A DNA stretch of 64,000 nucleotides from the NCBI GenBank assembly GCA_905236715.1, contig CAJOMQ010000005.1:1-64000 (forward strand), given 5' to 3'. How positions within the stretch are numbered: position 1 is the stretch's first letter; every line of letters begins with the position of its first letter. This DNA comes from an uncultured Bacilli bacterium (GTDB lineage Bacteria > Bacillota_I > Bacilli_A > RFN20 > CAG-826). The notes below the pieces were generated by a model. The model searched no databases. It was not told the origin of the DNA and was given only the letters and a program-made list of their open reading frames with translations. Shown one piece after another: positions 28,209 through 37,575 of the stretch. The position numbers and the translations under genes are program-made.

Positions 28209-28360
28209 CGCAATTTTAGTGAATCTATCAATGTTAAAATTAGTTGCGAAAACATGTAATTAGAATTAAATTTTCGTGGAATCACCATATTATTTGGCTA
28301 CGCTATGTTGCTTTTTCTCTTTTTCTTTTGTGCGTAGGGTGGTAAATTTATATCGTTGCT

Positions 28361-29236
28361 ATGCGAACAAATATTTATTTTGATCCAAAGAGTAAAAAAT
28401 TTCCTTATCCGGAAATTACTGATAAACATTATTTGATTGTTAAAAAAGATAATGGGATGGTTTTTGATGAAAATTATCCCTATATTGATAGGTCAAAGAA
28501 GATGCTCGGAAAACAAAAACGCTTGCGTTTTCTTTTAAAAGCTTTAGTTTTCCCAATGACCTATGTCCGTTTGCATTTAAAAATCAAAGGAAAAGAGAAC
28601 CTGAAAAAATATAAAGATGTTTTAAAAGATGGGGCCATTACCATTTCTAATCATGTCAATATGTGGGACTTTTTAGCGGTTACTGCCGCCTTAAAACGGC
28701 AAATGCATGTCCTTGTTTGGGATAAGAATGTCAAAGGCGAAAATGGCAAATTAGTCCGTCTTATCGGTGGTATTCCCATTCCTAATGATAATTTCAAAGC
28801 GATGATTGCGTTTCAAAATGAAATTGAAAATTTTTTAATGGATGATCATGGTTGGTTACATATTTATCCAGAAGGTAGCATGTGGGAATATTACGCACCT
28901 ATCCGCCCCTTTAAATTAGGCGCGGCTTATTTTGCGGTGAAAACTAATAAACCCATTCTTCCTCTCGCTTTTTCATATCGTAAGCCGAATAAATTTAGAG
29001 AAATGATTGGTCAACCAGGTTTTTATACCTTAACCATTGGTGAACCTATTTTCCCCAATCAAGAATTAGCAGCGAAAGATGCGGAAATAGATTTAACTAT
29101 TCGTATGCATGATGCGATTTGTCGATTAGCCAATATTGATCCAGAAGAAAATATTTATCAACCTGTTTTTGATAACGATCAACGTGTTGACTATTACACA
29201 AATTCATACGGAAAAAAACATAAGAATTCCTTCTAA
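28361..29236 (+). CDS. PlsC-like 1-acylglycerol-3-phosphate acyltransferase
   Basis: The 291-residue protein has the acyltransferase HX4D block NHVNMWD near residue 95 and the substrate block IYPEGSMW near 165, as in PlsC and related lysophospholipid acyltransferases. It would make phosphatidic acid at the membrane. An 80-residue N-terminal extension precedes the catalytic domain. The start ATG lacks a Shine-Dalgarno. It is divergent from the glmM operon. Confidence 0.85.
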   Translation: MRTNIYFDPKSKKFPYPEITDKHYLIVKKDNGMVFDENYPYIDRSKKMLGKQKRLRFLLKALVFPMTYVRLHLKIKGKENLKKYKDVLKDGAITISNHVNMWDFLAVTAALKRQMHVLVWDKNVKGENGKLVRLIGGIPIPNDNFKAMIAFQNEIENFLMDDHGWLHIYPEGSMWEYYAPIRPFKLGAAYFAVKTNKPILPLAFSYRKPNKFREMIGQPGFYTLTIGEPIFPNQELAAKDAEIDLTIRMHDAICRLANIDPEENIYQPVFDNDQRVDYYTNSYGKKHKNSF

Positions 29237-29261
29237 TATTTTGTTTAATATGGTTATTAAT

Positions 29262-29290
29262 CCGCACTTACTGTGCGCTTTTATTTTCTA
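29262..29290 (+). terminator. Terminator between plsC-like gene and convergent gene
   Basis: CGCAC-TTACT-GTGCG with tail cttttatttt. The stop codon of the converging minus-strand gene (29268) lies in the loop. Confidence 0.6.
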
Positions 29291-29663
29291 ATCCAAGATA
29301 ATGAATGATGGCGCCGGTTGCAGATAACAATAATGAGAGATGTAACGCCATCGACATATAGCCTAATAAGCCATCTTCAAAAGAAGTAGTGCGCAAGATA
29401 ATGTGTAAGGTAGTGAGCGCTACTAAACCGATTGATAAAATCCAATAATAAATTTGGATATTTTCTTTCTTTTTAATAAAGAAATAAATAATAGAAATAA
29501 TCGCCGTAGCAATGATAAATAAATACATGATAATAGTGAAGAAAATATGAACAAAATTCCCCTTATCAATGGTAAAAATAAACCACACTGAAACACCTGT
29601 GGCTACAGTTAATCCCACTAAAGACATAATTTCACCAATGAGTCTAGCTGTTTTCTTATTCAT
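29268..29663 (-). CDS. Four-segment membrane protein, unknown function
   Basis: The 131-residue protein has four predicted membrane segments (IMSLVGLTVATGVSVWFIF; IFFTIIMYLFIIATAIISIIYFF; IYYWILSIGLVALTTL; LHLSLLLSATGAIIHYL) and a basic KKKEN loop. No family is recognised. Its start overlaps the stop of the 51-aa membrane peptide gene upstream by 8 bases, so they are coupled. Confidence 0.7.
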   Translation of the reverse strand: MNKKTARLIGEIMSLVGLTVATGVSVWFIFTIDKGNFVHIFFTIIMYLFIIATAIISIIYFFIKKKENIQIYYWILSIGLVALTTLHIILRTTSFEDGLLGYMSMALHLSLLLSATGAIIHYLGLENKSAQ

Positions 29664-29811
29664 AGTGGGCTAGTTCCTCAAGAGATTGTTCTTCATCATT
29701 AATTTGTGTTTCTTCTTTTTTTAAACTAGTAAAAGATATGACTGTCGCGGTAATCGCAAATAGAGAAATCAAAGAAGCAATAATAATGCGAATAATTGTC
29801 TTTTTCTGCAT
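29656..29811 (-). CDS. 51-aa single-span membrane peptide
   Basis: Too short for the ORF track. It reads MQKKTIIRIIIASLISLF...TVISF as one membrane helix, then an acidic tail ending EEQSLEELAHYE. It overlaps the next gene by 8 bases (ATGAATAA), which argues for real, coupled translation. No Shine-Dalgarno is visible; TATACT lies 11 bases upstream, so the mRNA leader must be very short. Confidence 0.6.
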   Translation of the reverse strand: MQKKTIIRIIIASLISLFAITATVISFTSLKKEETQINDEEQSLEELAHYE

Positions 29812-29904
29812 ATAACGAATATAGTATAGCAAAAAATAACTTACTCATTAAGTAAATGAAAATGTGTTATCATATTAAAGGTTAATCTTTAAGGATGGAT
29901 TATT

Positions 29905-30852
29905 ATGAAAAAAAGATGGATATTTATTCCCTTAGCTGGCCTTTTTATTCTCGGCCTCTTATTGGGTAGTTTCTTTGATTTACAAATTAACACTGCCTTA
30001 TATGACCGCACTAATGGCTTTGGCTTATTTATGGCGGCATTTGGGGAAACACCAGTCTACGCTTTTATGAGCACCATTGGCTTTGGTTTTGTCTTTTTAT
30101 GCAAAGATTATAAGAAGTGGTGGCAAAGACTAATTCTCATCGTCTTAGGTATTGCAGCATTAGGAATTACCACTTATTTCCAAGGTAAACATATCTTTAA
30201 CATCAATGCTTATTACACTGAAAAAAATTCCATTCAATTACTCGGATATGCTATTGGTTTATTAATTGGTTTATTGGGTGCCGGTGCGGGATATTTCTTA
30301 TTTAAATACGCCACAGTGAATACTAAACAATTACTCTATATTCTTGTTTTCTTAACTGTAGTTATTGGTGTTTCTATCGGCATTAATCAATTGGCTAAAA
30401 CGTTTATGTCACGTCCTCGTTATCGCTTTATTGCTAATAATGATCTTATCGCTAGTGGTTTTAAAAACTGGTGGGATATGTCCGGAAAAGCCATCAAAGA
30501 AGCGTGGGTTGACAAAGGAACTGATGCTGTGACTGGCTTAACCGTCACCAAAGAAGAATTCAAATCTTTCCCTTCTGGTCATATGTCTAATACGATGTCT
30601 TTGGTGGCCATTATGGCGATGTTACCAGTCATCAATGATAGAATTAAAGTCAGACAAGAAATCATGCTTTGCATCGGATTAGCGTGGAATTTAGTTCTCG
30701 CTTTCTCTCGTATGCTCGTTGGTGCGCATTATTTAAGCGATGTCTCTATGGGTGCGTTATTAACCGTTGTGGTTTTCTATGTCATTAATGAAATATTCTT
30801 ACATGTATATGGGAAAATAAGCCTTTCAGAGCCACCTCTAGAAGAACAATAA
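29905..30852 (+). CDS. PAP2-family membrane phosphatase
   Basis: The 315-residue protein has about six membrane segments and the three phosphatase blocks: KTFMSRPRYRF, FPSGHMSN near residue 224 and SRMLVGAHYLSDV near 275. Such enzymes dephosphorylate phosphatidate, phosphatidylglycerol phosphate or undecaprenyl pyrophosphate at the membrane. The substrate cannot be told from sequence. aaggatgg provides the ribosome-binding site and a bidirectional terminator follows. Confidence 0.88.
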   Translation: MKKRWIFIPLAGLFILGLLLGSFFDLQINTALYDRTNGFGLFMAAFGETPVYAFMSTIGFGFVFLCKDYKKWWQRLILIVLGIAALGITTYFQGKHIFNINAYYTEKNSIQLLGYAIGLLIGLLGAGAGYFLFKYATVNTKQLLYILVFLTVVIGVSIGINQLAKTFMSRPRYRFIANNDLIASGFKNWWDMSGKAIKEAWVDKGTDAVTGLTVTKEEFKSFPSGHMSNTMSLVAIMAMLPVINDRIKVRQEIMLCIGLAWNLVLAFSRMLVGAHYLSDVSMGALLTVVVFYVINEIFLHVYGKISLSEPPLEEQ

Positions 30853-30861
30853 GCATAAAAT

Positions 30862-30886
30862 AAGGGAGTATCAACTCCCTTTTACT
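30862..30886 (+). terminator. Bidirectional terminator between PAP2 and tyrS
   Basis: GGGAGT-ATCA-ACTCCC with TTTTACTTT on the plus side and TTATTTT on the minus side. It overlaps the tyrS stop codon. Confidence 0.8.
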
Positions 30887-32099
30887 TTAAGATTGCTCTA
30901 TGGAAAACTTTCTTTCCTTTTTTGATTTTGATACCTTCTTTTAATTGAGATGAAGATATCACCATATTGGGATCGTCAACCTTTTCCCCGTTGATGGATA
31001 AGCCACCCTGTTCAATTAATCTTCTTCCTTCTCCGCGCGAAGTAGTGAGCCCACATTTAACTAAGATGTTCAATAATTGGTCACCTTCTTGAGGGAAATC
31101 AGTAAATTCGGTCGTGGGCATATTATCATCGTCGCCTTCTCCGGAAAATAAAGCTTTCGCCGCTTTTTGGGCTTTATCCGCTTCTTCTTGTCCATGGACT
31201 GATTTAGTCAATTCATAGGCCAAGATTTCTTTCTTTTCATTGATACGGCTATCATCCCATTTTTCCATTTGACGGATTTCTTCCATCGGGATAAAGGTCA
31301 ATAATTTAATGCATTTCATGACATCAGCGTCATCGACATTGCGCCAATATTGATAGAAATCAAATGGCGAAGTTTTATTGGGGTCTAGCCAGACCGCGCC
31401 ACCAACGGTTTTACCCATCTTTTGGCCTTCGGAATTAGTTAATAATGTGATGGTTAAAGCGTAAGCATCTTTACCCGCTTTTTTACGAATTAATTCGGTA
31501 CCCGCGAGCATATTGCTCCATTGGTCATCGCCCCCAAATTGCATATTGCAGCCATATTTTTCATGTAATACATAAAAATCATAAGCTTGCATAATCATGT
31601 AATTGAATTCAAGGAATGATAATCCTCTTTCCATTCTCTGCTCATAACATTTAGCGGCGAGCATTTTATTAACGGAGAAATGAGGACCTAATTCTCTTAA
31701 GACATCCATATATTTGAGATCTCTAATCCAATCAGCGTTATTGATGATGAGAGCTTTATCGGGACCAAATTCGATAAATCTTTCCATTTGTTTTTTAAAA
31801 CAAGCACAGTTGTGGTCAATATCTTCCACGGTCAACATTTTGCGCATATCGCTTTTTCCGGAGGGATCACCAATCATGCCGGTGCCTCCACCTAATAAAG
31901 CAATGGGCTTATTTCCCGCTTCTTGGAGCCTTTTCATGAGCACAAGTGTCATAAAGTGTCCAACGTGTAAAGAATCCGCTGTGGGGTCAAAACCGATATA
32001 AAAAGTGGCTTTTCCATTATTGACCAAGTCGCGAACCTCTTTTTCATCAGTCACTTGGGCGATTAAGCCTCTTTCTTGTAGTTCTTCATAAATACCCAT
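30882..32099 (-). CDS. tyrS: Tyrosyl-tRNA synthetase
   Basis: TyrS charges tRNA-Tyr. The 405-residue protein has the class I motifs: YIGFDPTADSLHVGHFM (HIGH variant HVGH) near residue 40, the KMSKS equivalent GQKMGKT near 225, and a C-terminal S4 RNA-binding domain (LVKCGLTTSRGEGRRLIEQGGLSING). GGAGG sits 8 bases before the ATG. It is controlled by the T-box leader described next. Confidence 0.97.
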   Translation of the reverse strand: MGIYEELQERGLIAQVTDEKEVRDLVNNGKATFYIGFDPTADSLHVGHFMTLVLMKRLQEAGNKPIALLGGGTGMIGDPSGKSDMRKMLTVEDIDHNCACFKKQMERFIEFGPDKALIINNADWIRDLKYMDVLRELGPHFSVNKMLAAKCYEQRMERGLSFLEFNYMIMQAYDFYVLHEKYGCNMQFGGDDQWSNMLAGTELIRKKAGKDAYALTITLLTNSEGQKMGKTVGGAVWLDPNKTSPFDFYQYWRNVDDADVMKCIKLLTFIPMEEIRQMEKWDDSRINEKKEILAYELTKSVHGQEEADKAQKAAKALFSGEGDDDNMPTTEFTDFPQEGDQLLNILVKCGLTTSRGEGRRLIEQGGLSINGEKVDDPNMVISSSQLKEGIKIKKGKKVFHRAILK

Positions 32100-32106
32100 G
32101 TTTTTG

Positions 32107-32372
32107 CCTCCTAAAATAAAATCCTCTACTCAAAAACGGAGCAGAGGACGATATAATCGTGGTACCACCTCTATTTGGATAATCTTCGCAAATTATCCCT
32201 TTGTGTGTGCTTGACACTTCTCTATGACGGGAGAACCCGACTTACCTTACTATGATTTCAGGCAGCAGCTCAGGAATGTATTCGCCTTTATTGAGTTTCA
32301 GTTCTTTCACCAACCGAACCTGTCTCTATAAACCGCTTAAAGGTTACTTGTTTCCGTCTTCGCTTTGGTTAT
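32107..32372 (-). promoter_or_regulatory. T-box riboswitch leader, tyrosine specifier
   Basis: On the minus strand the leader contains the T-box sequence GAGGTGGTACCACG (32158-32171) and the stem-I segment GCGAATACATTCCTGAGCTG, where TAC (32278-32280) fits the specifier codon for tyrosine, matching the downstream gene. A competing terminator, CCTCTGCTC pairing with GAGTAGAGG then attttatttt (32122-32149), completes the switch. Uncharged tRNA-Tyr would favour read-through into tyrS. Confidence 0.95.
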
Positions 32373-32384
32373 AGATTAATCAAA

Positions 32385-34006
32385 TTAATCCGCAATTTCA
32401 ATAGAGAGATAACCTTCACTAGTTAAATTTTCTCCATTGGCTTTTAAGCTTACCTTGGTTTCATCGATGCTATCATCGAATTCTTTAATTTTGTCGGTTA
32501 CTGGCTCTAAATCAAAATAGAAATAAGTCTTATCTTCAATTTTGGTAAATCCAACCACATCATCACTTTCGACGTTGCTATTTAAAATATCAAATAATTC
32601 CTCTACTAAAGCGTCGGTTTCCACTTCCCCAAATTGTGCGGATTCAACACAAAAATAGGTTTTTTGTGAACTAGCTTCCATTTCCGCGGCTTTTAAAGTT
32701 AAGACAAGATTAGTTTCAAATCCGTTCACATTTAAGCCAATCACAAAAACGAGTGAATCATCTAAGATATTGCAATAGAAATTATCAATGAGGAAGTAAG
32801 CATAATCTAATTGACCATTCTGATCTTCGTGATATACCACATCGCTATAACCGATGATGCCGCGGCTACGGAGATATTTATTAATGTCTTTTTCATTTAA
32901 TTTGCAGACTTTTTTACTGCCAATCGCGGCATAGCTAACTTGTGCTTTCGCGTTACCTAAAATCGTGCCAGCGTCTTCATTTAATTCATCCATATATGAT
33001 GTATACAAAGTGACATCAGGAATACCAATCTCTTCTAATAGAGCTTGATGATTCATGGAAAAATTATGTATGTAGGATTTCGTTTGTTCATCACAATATT
33101 CATAACCATTAAAGAGATATTGGAAAACAGTGTTAAGTTTATCTTCTGGTAAATATGGAACTAATTTATCTAATTTACCACCGATTTCCGCTTTGATTTC
33201 ATCAACCCCTAATTGTATGGTGAAGATGGTTTATTAATAAATAAGTGATCATCATCGTTAGTTAATTTGTCGTTATTTTGCAATTTTTTCAAATCAACTT
33301 TCATGTCGATTAAATTATTCGTGGAGGTATCAAAGGTAATGAGATTTTCATTTTCCAAAATGGTGAAAACGTCTTTGACAAATTCATTTTGGTCACTGCC
33401 TTTTTTCAAAGAATCAAACATTACTTCTTTGGATAATCTAATTTGCCAATTTTTCAAATCGAGAACAAAGAGGTCAAAATCTTTTTCATCGTTTAATTTC
33501 ACACCAAACCAACCCAAAACTTTGACCGCGGTTTCTCTATTTAAAGAGAGGTTACCAAGTTTAAATTTATTAATGCCCATGACGAAATCATCATCTGTGG
33601 TTTCAATCGTGGATTCCACACTTAGTCTAGTTTTAAATTTCCAAGCACTTATTTCAATATAGGCCGTGACTTTATTACCTTTGGTTAAAATATAAATATT
33701 TTCTACTGGTCCATCGATATTAGTAAATTCTTTGGTCACAGTAGCAATCACTCCGTTAGCGTCTTTCTTAGTGATAGCGACATCTAAGACGCCATCATCA
33801 TCGATATTATTAAGGCCACGTAAGAAGGCTTTACTACCAACTTCTTGGGCAGTGGTTTCTCCATAATCAGTGACGTTTCTTCTCCCATCATAAGCGAGAG
33901 CCACTAAAACAACAGGTGTCCCCACAATGACAACGAGCAAACCTAAAATAATCCACAAGGGAAGTAATTTACGGCCAATGCTTTTCTTTTTCTTTTCTTC
34001 TGCCAT
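32385..34006 (-). pseudogene. Membrane-anchored protein of unknown function, interrupted by one frameshift
   Basis: The ORFs 33209-34012 and 32385-33056 are halves of one gene. The downstream frame is open well above its listed start, and between them it reads QLGVDEIKAEIGGKLDKLVPYLPEDKLNTVFQYLFNGYEY. The frame changes near 33210-33235. The true start is ATG 34006 (MAEEKKKKS), with one membrane helix (PLWIILGLLVVIVGTPVVLVAL) and a long extracellular part of beta-rich, charged character; about 540 residues in all. No domain is recognised. There is no slippery heptamer at the junction, so a single indel or sequencing error is likelier than programmed shifting. The promoter TTGGTA-N18-TAAAAT ends 8 bases before the ATG. 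Confidence 0.75.
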
Positions 34007-34119
34007 ACACACTTATTTTACAAAAAATGTTATGTAAATACCAATATTTATTGGTGATGAAAAAGTCGTGGAAAGCATTTTTTCTTGTCTAATCTCGTTT
34101 ACATAGTAAAATTAAAGCC

Positions 34120-35406
34120 ATGAAAACATTATTAAAAAACGCTCGTATCTTGACGATGGAAAATGAAAACCTTATCCAAGGTCATATAGTTGTTGAAAAT
34201 AATAAAATTATCTATATCGGTTCTGAAGAAAATAAATACGCTCCCTATGATATCGTTAGAGATGTCAAAGGCAATCTTTTGATGCCGGGCTTTAAAAACG
34301 CCCACGCTCATAGCGCCATGACTTTCTTACGTAGCAAGACCGATAATTTCAACTTGCAAGATTGGCTTTTTAAAGTGGTCATTCCTCGTGAACAATTATT
34401 GACCGAAGACTATGTTTGCGCTTTAGCAAAAGTAGCGTTTTTAGAATATCTCACCAGTGGCATCACCGCTTGCTTTGATCAATATTATTTCCCATTAGGC
34501 ACCGGTAGAGCCGCGGAAGAAATTGGTATGCGTACCGTTTTATTAGGTACATATAACACTCTTTACGGGAAAGAAGATTTACGAAAACTTTATCATCGAT
34601 TCAATGATAAGGAAGATAGCATAGTCACTTATTGTTTTGGTATTCACGCTGAATATACTTGTTCTCCGGAAGAATTACAAACAATGTATGAACTTGTCAA
34701 AGAAGAAAATGCTCGCTTTTTCACCCATATTTGTGAAACCAAAAAAGAAGTCGACGAATGTTATGATCGTCATCAAAAATCCCCCGTGCAATTCTTTATT
34801 GATAAAGGCATTTATGATTTTGGTGGTGGTGGTTATCACTGTGTCTATTTTTCTCAAGAAGACGCTGCTTTATGGAAAAAATATAATCTCAGTGTAGTGA
34901 CTTGTCCTGGGAGCAACACCAAATTAGCGAGTGGTATCGCCCCTGTTTATGATTATTGGAAACAAGGCATTAATGTTGCTATCGGCACCGATGGTCCGGC
35001 TAGCAACAATTCTTTAGACATGTTTAAAGAAATGACATTAGTTTATGCTTCTAATAAAATTCAACAAAAAGATCCCACTGTTTTAGATGCTTTTTCCATC
35101 TTAAAAATGGCCACTGTTAATGGTGCTATTGCTATGAATTTAAAAGATTGTGATGTCTTAGCCGTCAACAAGAAAGCGGATATTATTGAAATTGATTTAT
35201 CAAGACCAAATATGCAACCAATTAACAATATTATTAATAATATTGTCTTTTCTGGTAGCAAAGATAATATTGCCATGACCATGATCAATGGCAAAATATT
35301 ATATGCTGACCGCCAATTTTATGTTGGTGAAGACGTGAATGAAATCTATCAAAAGTGTCAACAAGTGACCGACCGCATTGAAAGAGAATTTCAAGAAAAG
35401 AGATAA
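34120..35406 (+). CDS. Amidohydrolase, SAH/MTA or related deaminase family
   Basis: The 428-residue protein belongs to the metal-dependent chlorohydrolase/deaminase group: metal ligands NAHAHSAM near residue 62, the FGIHAEYTCS segment, THICETKKEVDEC, and GTDGPASNNSLDMF near 293. Members deaminate S-adenosylhomocysteine, methylthioadenosine, guanine or related compounds. The DNFNLQDWL segment after the first His pair fits the SAH/MTA deaminase branch (inference). The promoter TTGTCT-N16-TAAAAT ends 7 bases before the ATG with no Shine-Dalgarno. Confidence 0.85.
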   Translation: MKTLLKNARILTMENENLIQGHIVVENNKIIYIGSEENKYAPYDIVRDVKGNLLMPGFKNAHAHSAMTFLRSKTDNFNLQDWLFKVVIPREQLLTEDYVCALAKVAFLEYLTSGITACFDQYYFPLGTGRAAEEIGMRTVLLGTYNTLYGKEDLRKLYHRFNDKEDSIVTYCFGIHAEYTCSPEELQTMYELVKEENARFFTHICETKKEVDECYDRHQKSPVQFFIDKGIYDFGGGGYHCVYFSQEDAALWKKYNLSVVTCPGSNTKLASGIAPVYDYWKQGINVAIGTDGPASNNSLDMFKEMTLVYASNKIQQKDPTVLDAFSILKMATVNGAIAMNLKDCDVLAVNKKADIIEIDLSRPNMQPINNIINNIVFSGSKDNIAMTMINGKILYADRQFYVGEDVNEIYQKCQQVTDRIEREFQEKR

Positions 35407-35413
35407 CTGAAAT

Positions 35414-36442
35414 ATGAGCATGAAGAAAGGATATTGTATTAAATGTCGCAGCACTAATCCTAAGCGTCATATTTTCAATGTCAACTCTGATGCGGTCAAA
35501 TGCTATTGTCCCCGCTGTATGGCGGAATATAAACCAAAAGTCGCTATCAATAACTTCAACCGCTTTATTGAAAACATGCAAGTCAGCGCGGATATTTCTT
35601 TTAAAATTGCTCGTTTACCAGATATTTCTTATCAAAAATACGCTGATGTGTTGGAATATGAGTCTGATTATGTTCCCGCATTATTAGGCCGTATCTCTTC
35701 TTTAATTCTGGTTTCTACCTTACGTCATAGTCGCTTTTACGATGCAATGCAATTAATTACATTAGATAGTAATAAATTCCACGCTAATGGTTGCCATGAA
35801 CAATATGTGCACTTCTTGAAAAGCGCTAATCAAATGGCCAATGATTATAAAGACAGAATGTTTAAATCTTTGACATTCCGTTCTTATTTTTATGATGTTG
35901 ATTGCATTCGTTTATATGTATTAAGAATGGATGAAATCCATAAATTTAAAAAATTCCTCGCCGAAGAATTAGCAGAAATTGAAGAGGCCGAATCTTTTGA
36001 TTTGGTGAATAAAGAAGCGGAAGAAATCGATGATATGGTTCACCATGAATTCGTGACCGCTGACGGGCATAAACATAGTTTCATTACTTTTGAAATTGAT
36101 AATTACCCCCTTATTTCTACTTCGGATGAAATGGTCAAAACAGGTGTGGAAAAATATCGTCCTTCAACTTTAGACGAAAATGATCGTAAATTGCGGTATA
36201 TCAAGGATCAAATCTTCCGTAGTAATAAAGCCTTATCACGTATAGTTAATTTTGGTTTAGTGTTTGGCGTCGGCTTAGGTACCATAGGTACCATCCTCAT
36301 TATCATTGGTTTATTTTTCACTAATAATAAATTAGTGTTTTGGCCATTATTTATCACCGGTGCCGTTTTAATTTTTGTTTCTGTTATTTCCGTTATAGTA
36401 CAAGCTATATTAAGAGTAAAATTAAAGAAAAGCCGTTATTAA
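35414..36442 (+). CDS. Zinc-ribbon membrane protein, unknown function
   Basis: The 342-residue protein starts with a zinc ribbon (YCIKCRSTNP...KCYCPRCMAEY), continues with a long helical middle, and ends with two membrane segments (IVNFGLVFGVGLGTIGTILIIIGLFF; VFWPLFITGAVLIFVSVISVIV). No family is recognised. It follows the amidohydrolase by 7 bases. Its stop overlaps the converging rdgB stop within a terminator hairpin. Confidence 0.7.
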   Translation: MSMKKGYCIKCRSTNPKRHIFNVNSDAVKCYCPRCMAEYKPKVAINNFNRFIENMQVSADISFKIARLPDISYQKYADVLEYESDYVPALLGRISSLILVSTLRHSRFYDAMQLITLDSNKFHANGCHEQYVHFLKSANQMANDYKDRMFKSLTFRSYFYDVDCIRLYVLRMDEIHKFKKFLAEELAEIEEAESFDLVNKEAEEIDDMVHHEFVTADGHKHSFITFEIDNYPLISTSDEMVKTGVEKYRPSTLDENDRKLRYIKDQIFRSNKALSRIVNFGLVFGVGLGTIGTILIIIGLFFTNNKLVFWPLFITGAVLIFVSVISVIVQAILRVKLKKSRY

Positions 36443-36456
36443 CGGCTTATTTTTTT
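36427..36456. terminator. Bidirectional terminator containing both stop codons
   Basis: AGCCGTTA-T-TAACGGCT with T-tracts on both strands (tattttttt; ttttcttt). The TAA stops of the plus-strand gene (36440-36442) and the minus-strand rdgB (36441-36439) both lie in the hairpin. Confidence 0.8.
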
Positions 36457-37038
36457 CTTCTCATAGAGATAATCAATTAATTTTTTTAATGCGGTTCCGC
36501 GATGTGAATATTGATTTTTTTCTTCTTCGCTCATCGTCGCATAGGTCTTACCAGTGGCTTGACATATAAATATCGGATCATAACCAAACCCACCTTCTCC
36601 AAATGGAGATTCCGCTATTTGGCCATCAACAATACTTTCAAATAAGATTGGCTCTTTTTCTTCATTTAATAAGACAATATCGCAGACAAAACGCGCACTT
36701 TTTTCTTCTTTAGTGGCAGCAAGAATCTTTTGCATCGCATTAGCATGTCCACCGCATTGCTCGGCAAACCTTGCGGAATGTAAACCAGGTAGATTATTCA
36801 TCGCTTTTACTTCTAATCCAGAATCATCAGCGATGACTGGCATATTGGTTAATTTAGCCACCGCTTGCGCCTTGATGAGAGCGTTACCATAATATGTATC
36901 CGCGTTTTCTTCCACATCTTCTGGTTTTAAATTTAAATCAGATAAAGAAAAAACAGTAATTCCATGGGGATTTAATATCTCTTTTACCTCATGTAATTTA
37001 TGTTGATTATTCGTAGCTAAAACTAATTTGTATCCCAT
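36439..37038 (-). CDS. rdgB: XTP/dITP pyrophosphatase (non-canonical purine NTPase)
   Basis: The track start runs into the tRNA gene; the real ATG is at 37038 (MGYKLVLATNNQHKLHEVKEIL), 199 residues. Family motifs: ATNNxxK at the N terminus, VIADDSGLEVKAMNNLPGLHSARFA near residue 65, GEGGFGYDPIF near 150 and SHRGTALKKL at the end. It removes ITP/XTP and deoxy forms from the nucleotide pool. No Shine-Dalgarno is visible; TATTCT lies 10 bases before the ATG. Confidence 0.95.
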   Translation of the reverse strand: MGYKLVLATNNQHKLHEVKEILNPHGITVFSLSDLNLKPEDVEENADTYYGNALIKAQAVAKLTNMPVIADDSGLEVKAMNNLPGLHSARFAEQCGGHANAMQKILAATKEEKSARFVCDIVLLNEEKEPILFESIVDGQIAESPFGEGGFGYDPIFICQATGKTYATMSEEEKNQYSHRGTALKKLIDYLYEKKKISR

Positions 37039-37095
37039 ATTCTTTTTAAGAATAGCACAAAAATATTTATAGATGTGATGATTTTCATTAAGCGT

Positions 37096-37119
37096 AAAAA
37101 GAAAACAGGCAAGCCTGTT
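37096..37119 (-). terminator. Terminator after tRNA-Gly
   Basis: On the minus strand AACAGGC-TT-GCCTGTT is followed by ttctttttacg. It lies 13 bases beyond the CCA end of the tRNA gene and insulates it from rdgB. Confidence 0.8.
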
Positions 37120-37131
37120 GTTTTCGGTTGT

Positions 37132-37205
37132 TGGAGCAGGTGACGGGAATCGGACCCGCATAACTAGCTTGGAAGGCTAGTGTTCTACCACTGAACTACA
37201 CCTGC
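37132..37205 (-). tRNA. tRNA-Gly(TCC)
   Basis: The 74-base gene folds as a full cloverleaf: acceptor GCAGGTG/CACCTGC, D-loop AGTGGTAG, anticodon stem ACTAGC/GCTAGT with loop CTTCCAA (anticodon TCC, reads GGA), T-arm GCGGGTCCGATTCCCGT, discriminator T and encoded CCA. Confidence 0.97.
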
Positions 37206-37218
37206 GTCAGCGGTAGTT

Positions 37219-37248
37219 ATTATATAACGTTGCTGAAGAAATAATCAA
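37219..37248 (-). promoter_or_regulatory. Promoter of tRNA-Gly
   Basis: Minus strand TTGATT, 18-base spacer, TATAAT; the -10 ends 13 bases before the tRNA 5' end. Confidence 0.65.
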
Positions 37249-37251
37249 TTT

Positions 37252-37563
37252 TTATTTTCCGAGGAATTTGACTAGCATTGGCTTAGGCATAAATCCCAAG
37301 CGGGAATCGATAAGCTTTCCATCTTCAAATAGTAATAAAGTAGGAATAGATTGCACATTAAATTTCGCGGCAATTTCCGGAGCTTCATCGACATCCACTT
37401 TAATGACTTTGATATCACCAAATTCCCCATTTCTATCCATTTCTTCTAAAACAGGGGCTAACATTTGGCAAGGGCCACACCATTCGGCAAAAAAATCCAC
37501 AAAGACACGACCTTGTTTCAAGGCTTCGTCAAATTCTAATTCATCATTAATATGTAAGATCAT
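37252..37563 (-). CDS. trxA: Thioredoxin
   Basis: The 103-residue protein is a standard thioredoxin: VDFFAEWCGPCQMLAPVLEEM with the WCGPC redox site near residue 30, the cis-Pro loop QSIPTLLLF and the final helix. It reduces cytoplasmic disulfides. GGAGGGAG gives a strong ribosome-binding site. It is the last gene of an operon with the TraX-like and CPBP genes. Confidence 0.96.
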   Translation of the reverse strand: MILHINDELEFDEALKQGRVFVDFFAEWCGPCQMLAPVLEEMDRNGEFGDIKVIKVDVDEAPEIAAKFNVQSIPTLLLFEDGKLIDSRLGFMPKPMLVKFLGK

Positions 37564-37575
37564 GTTTTCTCCCTC

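Noticed and set aside
33209-33240. Programmed ribosomal frameshift joining the two halves of the membrane protein
   Set aside because: No slippery heptamer or following structure is visible; an indel is simpler.
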